Source: Fusarium oxysporum f. sp. lycopersici 4287 (lineage: Eukaryota > Ascomycota > Sordariomycetes > Hypocreales > Nectriaceae). From it: DNA of 64,000 bases. Below the pieces are notes generated by a model that had not been told where the DNA came from, did no database searches, and was given only the letters and a program-made list of their open reading frames with translations. The position numbers and the translations under genes are program-made. The stretch covers positions 124,001 to 188,000 of the forward strand of contig NC_030990.1 in NCBI RefSeq assembly GCF_000149955.1. The letters run 5' to 3'. Shown piece after piece: positions 1 to 10,296 of the stretch (positions are counted from its first letter, which is position 1; each line of letters opens with the position of its first letter).

Positions 1-604
1 GGATGTCAGCCACATGATACAGCTGATCGAAACTTGGTGCCGTGATTGAATCGGCTGGCATATCCAGCGACACAGCATCATGATGTGATGAGTGGCTGGA
101 TGAGTAATGCGTCGAGACTGTGTCCTGGTTATTTGTGGGGAGACCGGGACTTTCCTGGCCGTCATAAGTTCCACTCTGCTCCGGCCGTGGATGCGGCGTG
201 CTTTGCTCAAGATCACAATCAGCTTCAGATGAGTCAAACTCTCGATCCTGCTGTGGCTGCTGTACTCGATTTGCTGATTTTGGCTTACGACCACGCCTAC
301 CGATACTTCGAGTATAATGGCATGTCGATTGGTATTCTAAAACATCCATTCGTCAACAAATCCTTCTCTCCATCAAATAATGAACGCTTACCTTGACAAC
401 GGCGACTGGAGTGTATTCTGACGTGAGCTCTTCTGTATCTTGTTTGTGATTGGTGATCTGCTTGTCTGACACTTACCACGGCTGCTGACCATCACAGCGG
501 ACTCTCAGAGTGCTGCATCTGTCGCAAGCAAGTCTTGTTCTCTTCCGGCCACTTGGTGGGTCCCTCTTGGCATGTTGACGCGGTGCATTCTGATGAGGAT
601 CCAT
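1..604 (-). CDS. Zn(II)2Cys6 transcription factor, N-terminal part (runs off left edge)
   Basis: This is the N-terminal DNA-binding part of a fungal binuclear zinc-cluster regulator; the rest lies beyond the left edge. Read on the minus strand, exons are 604-477, a 14-nt microexon 405-392, and 336 to the window edge. Introns are 476-406 and 391-337, and phase is kept through all joins. The spliced protein has six cysteines at about residues 27, 30, 37, 43, 46 and 53 with CX2CX6CX5CX2CX6C spacing, preceded by a basic stretch (GRKRTR) and followed by a Q/S/H-rich low-complexity linker. The microexon encodes the fourth and fifth cysteines. The ATG at 604 is the first in frame. The gene is divergent from the L-fuconate dehydratase at 1145, so it may regulate that gene. 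The Zn cluster is clear; the target is inference. Confidence 0.8.
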
Positions 605-1144
605 GTTTATCCACTGCTTGCGAATATTGCGGGAAGCCCACTATAATCAGGATAATTAAGTGATGAGGAAAATATCCGTGCGACCTCTGCGTCTTTAGTA
701 ATTTCCCGCCGGGATCTTGGAATGATTTATCCGGCAGTAGGGAACTGGGCCAATCATCAAATTGCCAGAGTGAGGGGGAAGAGACTAGGCTATTCTGGGG
801 GAAATCCTACGCTACCCTACATTGTCAATACTTGAGGGTTTGAAGCGTCGGGAAAAAGGTGCTGGCCTGGTGTCCAGCTTGAAGTTAGACCCCTTGCTAC
901 AGAGGAGTTATCTACCCGGTTTGGGAAAAGATAAAGCAATGACTTGTTTTTAGTTGTAGGACACTTTGACTCTATTTTGCCTGACGCTTCTTAGGTGGAA
1001 CTCGAAGTGGAGATGGAGACGCGATCGATGTCAACAGATATGTTACTTATAGAACAAATAGTTACCTCAATGAATGAGATGAATGTGTAGCAATGCAAAT
1101 CTGCTCAAACTTGATCAACATTACTCGCCAACATTCAAGAGACC
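605..1144. promoter_or_regulatory. Divergent intergenic region, Zn2Cys6 gene / fuconate dehydratase
   Basis: These 540 nt separate two divergent start codons and must hold both promoters. I see no ORF, RNA gene or obvious repeat here. No strong palindromic CGG-type operator stood out by eye. Confidence 0.5.
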
Positions 1145-2667
1145 ATGGTTATTATCAAGACTATTACCTCACACGATGTGCGGTTTCCTGTATGTCATTA
1201 GAGAAATGGCGGGCACAACATGCGCTAACTTGGACCTCAAGACATCCTTAGACAAGGCTGGCTCAGATGGCATGAATCTGTCACCAGACTATTCAGCTGC
1301 ATTCTGTGTTCTTGTCACCGATGACCCCAACTTCACAGGCCATGGCATGGTACGTAAAGCACTCCTGCATCTGTACTAAACTGAATCTCATGGAACATTC
1401 ATAGACCTTCACAATTGGCCGCGGCAATGAACTCGTCTGTGGCGCAATCGATCTCCTCGCGCCATTAATTCAGGGCAAAAATCTCTCTGAGCTCACAAAG
1501 AACTGGGGTAAAACCTGGCGTTATCTAACCTCGGACTCACAACTCCGCTGGGTTGGCCCTGAAAAAGGCGTCATACATCTAGCTCTCGGTGCCCTAGTGA
1601 ATGCAATCTGGGACCTGTGGGCGAAGACATTGGGAAAGCCTGTCTGGCGCGTTGTTGCGGACATGACACCAGAAGAAGTCATCCAATGCATTGACTTTCG
1701 CTATATTTCTGACGTGCTGAGTCCTAATGATGCCTTGGAAATCCTGAGAGCAGCGCAAAAGGGCAAGTCCGAGAGGATTCAGGAGGCTTTGAACAATCGT
1801 GCAGTTCCTGCGTACACTACTAGTGCCGGCTGGTTGGGGTATGGTGAAGACAAGATGAAGAAGCTACTTGAGGAGAGCGTGCAACAGGGCTTCAAGTACT
1901 TCAAACTCAAGGTTGGCACAGATCTTGAGGAAGATCGGCAGAGACTGAGGGTCGCTCGTGATGTATTGGGCTATGACAAAGGCAACGTGCTCATGGTGGA
2001 TGCGAATCAGGTATGACCCAACCTCTCGGTCTGAGATCACTTGACTTATTCTCCATTACAGGTCTGGTCTGTCACTGAAGCCATCACGCACATGAATGCT
2101 CTCGCAGAGTTCAAACCGTGGTTTATCGAAGAACCAACATCTCCAGACGACATTCTAGGACACGCTGCTATCCGCCAAGGTCTATCCAACACAACCCACG
2201 GCGCGATCGCAGTAGCAACAGGAGAAATGTGCCAGAACCGCGTCATGTTCAAACAGCTCCTCCAAGCGGGCGCCGTGGATATCATCCAACCTGATGCATG
2301 CCGTGTCGGTGGCGTAAACGAGGTTCTGGCGATTCTCCTCCTCGCTGCCAAGTTCAAGGTCCCCATTGTCCCGCATTCAGGTGGTGTAGGACTACCCGAG
2401 TATACTCAGCACTTGAGCACTATAGACTTCGTTGTCATTAGTGGCCGCAAGAGTGTTTTGGAGTACGTGGATCATTTGCATGAGCATTTCCGTCATCCGT
2501 CGAAAATTGTTGATGGACATTATGTCACGCCGTTGGTGCCGGGATACAGCGTGGAGATGAAGCCAGAAAGTCTGATAAGGTTCGCGTATCCAGGCAACGA
2601 GATGAGTTGGTGGACAAGCAAGGAAGCAGAGGTTGTTATCAACCAACCGAGGGTCAAGGCGTTATAG
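1145..2667 (+). CDS. L-fuconate dehydratase-like enolase-superfamily enzyme
   Basis: Mandelate-racemase-like member of the enolase superfamily, closest in recognisable motifs to L-fuconate dehydratase/ENOSF1, which removes water from a sugar acid to give a 2-keto-3-deoxy acid. Exons are 1145-1189, 1242-1349, 1405-2010 and 2062-2667, all phase 0, giving about 454 aa (family about 440). The N-terminus reads SHDVRFPTSL after splicing, then the DYSAA and [13 protein letters not shown] lid segments. The barrel has the catalytic KLK motif (FKLKVG), metal ligands in VDANQ, IEEP and ATGEM, and the late His in PHSGG. The chosen ATG gives the usual family start ([11 protein letters not shown]). It is probably cytosolic or mitochondrial, in deoxy-sugar or sugar-acid catabolism. 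A divergent Zn2Cys6 regulator and a downstream aldo/keto reductase fit a small sugar-oxidation locus. L-rhamnonate or galactonate as substrate is less likely but not excluded. Confidence 0.85.
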
Positions 2668-3147
2668 AGCTAGTAGAGGCTATGTGTTACGCCCTTTGAT
2701 TTGCAGTTAATAGCACCGCAATGGATTTTCAGCTTGATACTAATGCAGTTTAACCCCACCGGACTTTTCCCCTCTACTTCGTTCCACGTCATTCAGCTCC
2801 GAGACTCAGCTCTCCTGCAGGCCGCCACTACCGTTAGTCCTGCCGATTAGCGTACTCTCACCAGTAAAATCGTCCCAGCAGTCAGGTAAGGAAAGGCGAT
2901 CTTGCTTGGGATAAAGAATAATCGCTAGTAAGTCAATGAGCTGAAATACCCTCTGAGACTTTTCGTCATTATGACGACATTTGCGGCTGGTAGATAGAGC
3001 TAGAAGACGTATAAACACTCACATCCAATTCCAGGAGCAAAGCCTGCATTGCTTTGGTCCGTAAGATTCCCGCTATTCCCTCATCCTCCGAGCCATATTC
3101 CCCATTTACTCTTATTGATTTCCTGCAGTTAGTTTCAATCTGCAAAT
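2668..3147. other. Intergenic
   Basis: 480 nt between the dehydratase stop and the cofilin relic. Only short non-conserved ORFs are present; I see no recognisable gene, RNA or repeat. Confidence 0.5.
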
Positions 3148-3533
3148 ATGGCTTCTTCGATCACTGTTTCGCCAGAATGCTCGACAGCCTACACATAGCT
3201 CAAAGATGACAAGGAGTACACATATATCATCTACAGGATTGTCGGCAAGGAGATTGTTACCGACGAAACCTCCGAGGACGGCCAATAGGAGAACCTCCAA
3301 GAAAATCTGCACAAGAAGGGTCCGGCTTTCGCTGTCTACGAATTCGGCGAAAGTATGGACATAAGATCGCCTTCATCTCTTGGACTCCAGATGATGCCAC
3401 GGCGAGAACCAAGATGATATACGGTTCCGCCCGGGATACTGTCAGACAATCGCTCGATAACCTTAGTCTCGATATCAATGCCTACGACGCTGGAGATATT
3501 GACAAGGGGGGCGTGCTTAGGCTGCTCGATTAA
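3148..3533 (+). pseudogene. Decayed cofilin / actin-depolymerising factor copy
   Basis: Translation from the ATG at 3148 gives a recognisable fungal cofilin start (ITVSPEC), then an in-frame TAG at 3196-3198 just before the segment matching the cofilin LK..K.Y..IIY block. A second TAG lies at 3286-3288. A frame change near 3351-3358 is needed to reach the strongly cofilin-like block KIAFISWTPDDA, followed by a KMIYGSARD stretch and a terminator at 3531. The loop around the conserved DW..F region is poorly preserved, and the segment between YEF and KIAFISW is shortened. Cofilin is an essential actin-severing protein normally present as one intact gene, so this is most simply a dead duplicate. 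Both stops could come from CAG to TAG changes, as repeat-induced point mutation would make, but I cannot test that here. Splicing could not remove both stops without unusual junctions. Confidence 0.75.
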
Positions 3534-3753
3534 ACCAAAGCACACTGCCATTGAGCCGAACAAATGCCCATGCTCTCGTGTAGAAGCGGCCGGGTATAGA
3601 ATTCGAATACATCTATGGTTATTTCGATGATCAAGAGACCAAAGGAAATAAATATGCAGGATTGCATAGTGAATGGATGTAATAAGCACTCGGGGAAGAC
3701 AGGTTCGTTTCCTCTGCGGACGCTATCTGATATAAATTTGCATATGTACATCC

Positions 3754-4914
3754 TTACACCATCACTCTGATCGCTGCAGGCTGCTTCAATTCCTTATGCT
3801 TTGGTGCTGTGATATCGACTGCATCAGGCTCCTTGATATCATCCCCGTTGGAGCCGCTATTCACTGTCTTCGGCTTCTTCCCAGAAAAGTCGTAGTCTAG
3901 CCACTCCCCAATGATCAGACGAACACGCTCGGCGAGCGACAATCTGCTCTCCACTGACTGGGAGTCTAGCTCGGTATAGTCCAGTAAGCTCTCGGAGTTT
4001 CCAACAGTTTTGAGTACTCTTTTGGCTGCTACCACATTCTGCTCCAGGTCGGACAGAGTGCTGATTCCTGTTATGGTTGAGACCGAGAACGAGGGAGTGC
4101 AGTTCTGCATCGCTTTCACAATGGCATATTGCATCGCGAGGGAACATAGAGTTTCTCCGTCTCCGTGCTTGTCCATCCACTCAGCGGCTTCAGCTGCTGC
4201 AGCTCTCAGTCCTTGAGGCGCGGGATGCCAATCGCCTGTCAGCCCAAGGGGGATACCGCCTGTCCTCAATAGTCCAACAGCCAGTGGACTTGAGCAGAAT
4301 ACTGAGTTTACGCCAGCGGCGCGGAAACGATCAAAACCACGTGTCTCGGCTTGCGTGTTCTGAAGAGTGAGCTGTGCCCAGGTTTGGACAACGTCGACAG
4401 GGTGTCCATATTTCTGTCGGGCAAGACTAGCAACTTCAGCTAGAACATCAATGTCGTAGCCCGAGATTCCCACCCGCAGAATAACTCCAGCACGCTGAAA
4501 CTCCAGCAGTACACCAACAGCAGTAACGGCTTCGTCCAAGGAGACGTACTCGACATCATGGCAAAAGACAACATCCAAATACGTAGTCCCAAACCGCTCC
4601 AGTGACCTGGCAACAGACCTTTTGATCCAGTCGGGGGAGTAATTGAATTCATTCTCCTTGATGCGACCAACCTTGGTCATGAGTTCATAGTCGCTCCGTT
4701 GGTATCTGGACTGAATACGAGGATCTGACAAAGCAGCGCCCATGAGCTGTTCTGAAGGCTCATAGTATGGTGATGTGTCAATAGTGCGTACGCCGAGTTC
4801 GAATGAGCGCAGGAGAATGTCGACGATCGGAAGAGATTCAGGCTCAGGGTTCAGTTGGTAGCTGAAACCTGCTCCGCCCATCACCAAGGCTGGGGGTGAA
4901 GAGGTCGGTGACAT
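3754..4914 (-). CDS. Aldo/keto reductase, D-arabinose/L-galactose dehydrogenase type
   Basis: Single-exon 386-aa NAD(P)-dependent aldo/keto reductase. Visible features are the N-terminal GGAGFSY strand, the TIDTSPYY segment carrying the catalytic Asp and Tyr (about residues 46-51), MTKVG with the catalytic Lys (about 81), VFCHDVE with the catalytic His (about 119), and a C-terminal SVSTITGIST segment for the cofactor phosphate site. The overall layout resembles fungal Ara2-type sugar dehydrogenases that oxidise D-arabinose, L-fucose or L-galactose to lactones. A charged tail after about residue 340 (KKPKTVNSGSNGDD) is not part of the core fold. It lies about 1 kb from the sugar-acid dehydratase, which supports a role in the same sugar-oxidation route: aldose to lactone to acid to keto-deoxy acid. 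The family call is firm; the substrate is inference. Confidence 0.85.
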   Translation of the reverse strand: MSPTSSPPALVMGGAGFSYQLNPEPESLPIVDILLRSFELGVRTIDTSPYYEPSEQLMGAALSDPRIQSRYQRSDYELMTKVGRIKENEFNYSPDWIKRSVARSLERFGTTYLDVVFCHDVEYVSLDEAVTAVGVLLEFQRAGVILRVGISGYDIDVLAEVASLARQKYGHPVDVVQTWAQLTLQNTQAETRGFDRFRAAGVNSVFCSSPLAVGLLRTGGIPLGLTGDWHPAPQGLRAAAAEAAEWMDKHGDGETLCSLAMQYAIVKAMQNCTPSFSVSTITGISTLSDLEQNVVAAKRVLKTVGNSESLLDYTELDSQSVESRLSLAERVRLIIGEWLDYDFSGKKPKTVNSGSNGDDIKEPDAVDITAPKHKELKQPAAIRVMV

Positions 4915-5530
4915 TGTGTTTGTGATGTTTGGTAGATGTACGTCTTTGAGTAGAAAACGGAGTAGATGGCTTGGAATGTATAAGATGGAGATAGTTGAAG
5001 TGATGAAGAATGAGATATCTGTACCTGTGACAGTTTCACTCGATTTGTGATTTGTATTAGTCCTTTCAGTTTGAACCCCGAGTAGAAAGCAGTCATTCAG
5101 ACTTAGTTTTCACATTTAATATTTCTCAGTAAGCTATCACTCCTCTGAGGAATTTTTTATCTCGATGTTACAAGATCGGCACCTGGGTAGGATATCATTG
5201 GTATTTGCTAGTGGATACACATGCTAGGGATAGCTTGAGATTAAATATCCGTCGGTTAATTCTGCCATGGCAGAGCGGACCAACCAACCTCCGATATTAG
5301 CCGCCCAAGACTCCACCCACCATGGTCAGTTGAAAGCTTGATACTGAGAGTCATCGCGTTCCGGTAGTTATCTCGTATCTCGTTTGTTTCGAGACATCCG
5401 CAGAAGGGCATAACTACCACGCGAATTTTAGATAAATGAGGCAATACTCACTTTCTACAAGTAGATATATTTAGGGCTCGGAAGTAATTCATATATACAT
5501 TGATTTATACTATAATCCTACTGTCCTACA
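4915..5530. other. Intergenic
   Basis: 616 nt containing the promoter of the aldo/keto reductase (upstream of 4914) and the 3' flank of the carboxypeptidase. No further gene or repeat recognised; AT-rich runs at 5455-5520. Confidence 0.5.
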
Positions 5531-7147
5531 CTATTGACTCTTGGACGGAATTCTATAGACCTGATACTCATCTCCTGCATTGACAGGTAGGATGTTGAAC
5601 GTAACAAACCCATCTGGATTCTCAGGTTCCAGTCTGACAAAGGCCTGGGCTGCATGTTGCTGTTTCGTACCAACCCAATATGCTCCAGCAGGGAACTTCA
5701 TGGTCTTCTTGCTCAACTCAGTATTCACTGTAGTCAATGCAATACCCTCATACTTAGTCTCTGCCAGCGTAGCAGAAGTGATGTTGTATGCTTCCACCTC
5801 ACCTTCAAAGTCGACAGCAAGCTCATCCACGACAACACCAGCAGCTCGAAGGCGAAGGGCTGCGTTAGCCCAAGCTCTGCTGAAGATGTAGGCTTCGGGA
5901 CGTGCGCGAGTAAGGTTACTTGCGGGAGGAGTATTGTTGCCGAACAGAACAGGAACATCTGTGATGTTTCCAGTCTCGGCGTCAAGGTATGGCCATGTCG
6001 TCTCCATCCATCTTGGCTGATCCCTTACAATGATCTCGTGGTCATTTTCGATAAAGTCCTTCCTCGCTTCTTCAATAGTTTCATATACCAGCGCCGCATT
6101 GTCAGCGGCAATCTGCAAGACCGTCTCAGCAGCAGTCAACCCAGCTGTTGTTCTGCGCTGGAAGTTGCGATCTCCAATTCCAATTCCTCTCGTCTCAGAG
6201 AGAAAAGCCAGTCCTTGACCGAGGAAAACAGTGACTTCGCCGCGAGTATCGGTGACAAAGTCTTGAAGCTTGATGGTGTCGTTTTCTTGTGATGCAACAA
6301 CGTAGCCATTTGTTGTAAGGTTCTTCTTTCGCAAAGCGCTGGCAACTTCTGGGACAAACAGAGATTCCGCCATTGATCGAATATCAGCATGGACATTTGG
6401 GTTCTTGAACGCCGAGAACTGGTTATCCTGGACTGGGATATATGTCTTGTTCTCATATGTCAATCCTCTTCGGGCCCCATACTCATGGCAATCAAGATGC
6501 ACATGAGCATTGAACTTGAGATTCAACTGTTTGACTTCCATGGTCTGTTGCGATGCCATCTTGGTATGGTCTCGATTAGGGTCAAAGCTTGTCGCAAGAA
6601 GACGCTGGAAATAAGCCGACCCATCAGGATTATATCGTGGAAGAACAATAATATCGAGCTTTTCCAGAAGTCCAAGCGCCCATTCTGGCTCAGCATCCAT
6701 TTTACCGAGAACTGCAAGGAGCCCTTCTTCGCCAGCCGGCTCATTCCCATGAACTCCGCCCTGCAGCCAGACTCGGACTTTGTTAGTGGTGTTACCCACT
6801 GCCGATGTCTGCAAGAGCGATTTTGATGCAGATAATACAACATAAGGAATCGAGCGTCCCTCTTCAGAAGTGAATACAGGATTGTGGTAGGTCATCCACT
6901 CGTTTCGCGATGCAAGCGTCCACAAGAACTGTTCCAGTGTCTGCTGGGAGTTTGGCGCCGATGTGCCATTGGCGAAACCCGGAGCAACACCCTCAGGATT
7001 GATGAAGGCTGGAGAGTAGAGCTTTTGGTCTACATCCGGAAAGTTGGCGGCAATTTGAGGAGGATCTGCCTCAAAAGGCACTTTATTCCCGGCATAAGAG
7101 AGCGCTGCAGCTCCAGAAAGGAGTGTTGAAAACACAAGAGAATGCAT
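5531..7147 (-). CDS. Secreted M14 family zinc carboxypeptidase
   Basis: Intronless 538-aa protein with an N-terminal signal peptide (MHSLVFSTLLSGAAALS, cleavage near residue 17-20). The M14 zinc-binding motif HGNEPAGEE gives His133 and Glu136, and the third zinc ligand is expected in the DCHEYG segment (His about 221). RYNPDG (about 171-176) and SFDPNRD (about 187-193) match the substrate-binding NPDG and NPNRD motifs of zinc carboxypeptidases. Several NxT/NxS sites fit a secreted glycoprotein. By family, it removes C-terminal amino acids from peptides outside the cell. It differs from classical carboxypeptidase A by its length and lack of an obvious inhibitory propeptide. The C-terminal 150 residues are not assigned to a domain I recognise. 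Substrate preference cannot be read from the sequence. Confidence 0.85.
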   Translation of the reverse strand: MHSLVFSTLLSGAAALSYAGNKVPFEADPPQIAANFPDVDQKLYSPAFINPEGVAPGFANGTSAPNSQQTLEQFLWTLASRNEWMTYHNPVFTSEEGRSIPYVVLSASKSLLQTSAVGNTTNKVRVWLQGGVHGNEPAGEEGLLAVLGKMDAEPEWALGLLEKLDIIVLPRYNPDGSAYFQRLLATSFDPNRDHTKMASQQTMEVKQLNLKFNAHVHLDCHEYGARRGLTYENKTYIPVQDNQFSAFKNPNVHADIRSMAESLFVPEVASALRKKNLTTNGYVVASQENDTIKLQDFVTDTRGEVTVFLGQGLAFLSETRGIGIGDRNFQRRTTAGLTAAETVLQIAADNAALVYETIEEARKDFIENDHEIIVRDQPRWMETTWPYLDAETGNITDVPVLFGNNTPPASNLTRARPEAYIFSRAWANAALRLRAAGVVVDELAVDFEGEVEAYNITSATLAETKYEGIALTTVNTELSKKTMKFPAGAYWVGTKQQHAAQAFVRLEPENPDGFVTFNILPVNAGDEYQVYRIPSKSQ

Positions 7148-7893
7148 CGTTGCTTGCTGGATAAGGTCTCTTGAATCATGACTTCCCTTCTTTTATATAT
7201 GTTTAGAAACCTCCGAGCCAAGTCCCGGTGTTGCAATGAGCTTCCCTCTTGATACTAGTAAGCGATTATCATTGTCGAATAAGATAAAGGTCAACTTGTA
7301 ACCCCGCGATTTTTGTCTTGCCAAGCTCTGTGATCCACTGTTATCACTTGGCAGTCCGACCACGGCGGCGAACTTTCATCATACACTTGGAAAGTCGTGT
7401 CTTGACTCGGGGAACTTATGCTGGTGCTGATTGCGTATTCATCGAGATTGAAGTGAGCTGGTGTCTTTTGAGTCAAGGCAGTGAGCCGAAGGCCGAAGTG
7501 CTTTAGATGCATGGAACAAGAGTGGAAAGACCAAGAGCAAATTTTCTATTTACATTGAACAATCCTGAGGCATACTGCATTCAATCTTCCTTCGATAAAT
7601 GGCCAAATGGTGGCTGGGATTAAATTAAGCTTGTAATTAACCTTGCGCAATATTGGTGCGGGCAGCAAGCTAAGAGTAAACACCGCACCAGGATTATCTT
7701 TGCGGCTAGCGGGAACGTTACCCGCTACCTCGGCTCTACTCGCGGATATGGACCATGGTCATGAAAGGTCTAGTACTACTGCTTTATCTTTCCTTCACGA
7801 ATTGAGGGTAATTTTCAGATAAGCAGTGGAGACTTTGAAAGGAGTTTAACTACTATGAAATGTGTAGCCCAGACAACAATGTACAATAGAGAT
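7148..7893. other. Intergenic
   Basis: 746 nt holding the carboxypeptidase promoter and the 3' flank of the membrane-protein gene. Only short, antiparallel, non-conserved ORFs near 7291-7512; no supported gene. Confidence 0.5.
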
Positions 7894-9196
7894 CTAATCA
7901 ATGTCAAACCGCTTGGACATCCGTTCAGAGTCCATAGTCCGGATGCTGAGGTGCCGCGGGTTGAGCTCTAATGCGCTCGTTGAAGTAGGTATGTTATTTG
8001 TGCCTTGGCCTTGCAGTAGCGGCTTGAGTCCCTTACCGAAATTGAAAACGCACAGGACAGCAAATACAATAGATATCATGGTAAAGACAAGCGCAAATGT
8101 GGCAAAAAGCAACATCTCTTCCTTCATCAATGTGCTTGCCAGCAGCCCATCGCCAGTCAGCACTATGAGTCGCGTGACCAGGTATACTATCGCTGCTATA
8201 TGAAACATCTTGACAGGTGTTAGTTCCAGCTATATCATTTTCCGAGGGGTACATACTATCACCACCACCATGCCTGGCATGTATTCCTTTTTTATGCATG
8301 TAGCAGCAAGGATCGCGTGAATGGTTGAGACGGGAATTATTGTCATAGTTAGTCCAAACTCTGGCTCCCGATAGTGAACGTCCACGAGGCCATAAGTAAT
8401 TAAGAATAGGTTGATTAGTAAGAAGGACACTTTGAGAAAGACAAGATATGCCTATCAGGTTAGTCTTTGTACTGCTAGCCCACTTGATCACATACCAGGT
8501 ACTTGACATGTCTTGCTGTCATCCGCAAATCCGGGCTGATGTGCTCGTACAAAGACCAGGAGAACTCCATGTGAAGGTAATAAGCCAATGCACACATACA
8601 AAGACTGCATGCGGACGATACAGCAACACAAGAAATTAACATTGGGCGAGCAATCTCCCAGTAAGGCATACTATTGTCTGCAAAAGGCTTTTTGTACATA
8701 TCGTACCCCCGACTAACTCTCTCCGTGGCATCGTTCACTTGGAAATACTCCATACCAGTGGCAATTGAGAAGCAGATGTTGAGGATACCTTGTGTCCATA
8801 GTTGAACCTTGTTCTTAATGCGACATGAATCCACGGACAGAACAGCTTGGAATCCAAAACTGATAATTGATACAGCGGAGGCCACGGGAGTGACATATGA
8901 GACAGGGACCTGATATACAACGGGATTCACCCAATCGAGATACTCCAGAAGAATGACCCTTGTGTCGTGAGTTGGTTTGGCCAGAAAAAAAAAAAAGATT
9001 CGTAGGCTTACGTTTGCAGAGAAATGATGATGATAGCCTGAGCAGCTGTTATGCCAACAAAGGCCCATTCCAGACGTGTCTCAGGCTTCAGCATTTTCGA
9101 AGATTTCAGGTTAAAAGGTATAGCTCGGGACAAGGAGATAGAAAGGAGGTTAAACAGAAAACAGAAGAAAAACGCGACCCAAGTCCCGGCTGTCAC
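7894..9196 (-). CDS. Orphan multi-pass (about seven-TM) membrane protein
   Basis: I do not recognise this family. Four minus-strand exons, 9196-9012, 8958-8496, 8451-8257 and 8208-7894, join in frame to a 385-aa protein. Introns have good donors (GTAAGC, GTATGT) and AG acceptors; the first contains a run of T on the coding strand (plus-strand A12 near 8990). About seven hydrophobic segments are visible: the N-terminus (AGTWVAFFFCFLF), the IIIISL region, the SYVTPVASAVSIISFGFQAV region, one near TQGILNICFSIATG, one around LISCVAVSSACSLCMC, one at FLLINLFLITYGL, then paired C-terminal helices. The C-terminal tail is hydrophilic (ELNPRHLSIRTMDSERMSK). The layout resembles a receptor or small channel-like protein but lacks the motifs of RTA1 or PTH11 families. 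Function unknown. Confidence 0.65.
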
Positions 9197-10296
9197 ACGT
9201 GCATTCCACTATTTTCTCGTAAACGGGAAATGCTATTTGGCTGGTCGCAAGCGACTAACATGGCGAACGGACTCTGAAATGGTCCATGCAGTGGGGTCTT
9301 TCGGGTTTAAAGGCACATCGTTTATTTTCTTCGGCACTTCTGGATTTTTGGTGGAGTGATAATGATGTAGCTCTGACTCAAGTGAACTTGTGGCTTGAAT
9401 TCGTCTGATGATACTATAAATAGATAATATCACGTAGAAAGAGGCTGAGAACAAAAACGGACAATTTAAGAAGAGGCTGCAGCTTGAAATCATCTGGCAT
9501 ACGACGGATTAACAAAGCTGACTTTTAAACAGTGACTATAACAGTATAATAGGTACAACTTGTGTAGAATGGCAATTGGCGGCTGTGATATTCTCTCCCT
9601 TTTTATTTTTTCCTGGCTGGAAACGTCTGGCCAAAGGAATGAGATGCATATTGGAAGGGTTGCTGCGCCGCGATATTCGGGACGCATCAAAGACGAATGA
9701 CCTTTTTCCATTGGAAATGCGCAATCTGGAGGAAGAACCGTATTATTTATATCTGCTGGGGAATGCCTATAAATAAGAAATTCCCGCTGGCTCACTGTTA
9801 ATAGCGATACGCGAAACCCGTCCCACTTATCCTGCCCAGATATCCCTGCTGGTACTGGCTATACGTGTATAGCAAATGGGCCTTCCGCAGTATCCGTACC
9901 TGAATTAACCGATACTGGCATGCACTGCAAAGTCGAATGGCTAGTGAAGGGACTTTGAAATAAGCTTAAGACATTTGCAGTCCAGTCCCCCTCTTAGAGA
10001 AACTCGCCGTGTCAGGTACGCGCCCCTAAGAATTCAGGGGCCAACTCCGCGTATTGCAATACACGACTCCTCAATGCATTCTATAAGTAGTTCAGGAATA
10101 AAGACAAATAATTCTTGGTCTTTTCTCATTATCTGTTCTTAACCTTGTTTTTTCTTTAGTCTGTCAATTCTTTCATTGCATTTCCTTCTCTTTCTCATCC
10201 ATTTACCTGTCATTACGGAATAGAACGCACTCATTTGCATTAGACTTCAAACTCCACAATCGTTTTTCACCATTATCACTCTCTCAAAACAGCATC
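9197..10296. other. Divergent intergenic region between two membrane-protein genes
   Basis: 1.1 kb between the divergent starts of the orphan membrane protein (9196) and the RTA1-like gene (10297). Pyrimidine-rich CT tracts at about 10130-10290 just before the RTA1-like ATG are typical of fungal core promoters. No gene, RNA or repeat recognised. Confidence 0.5.
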
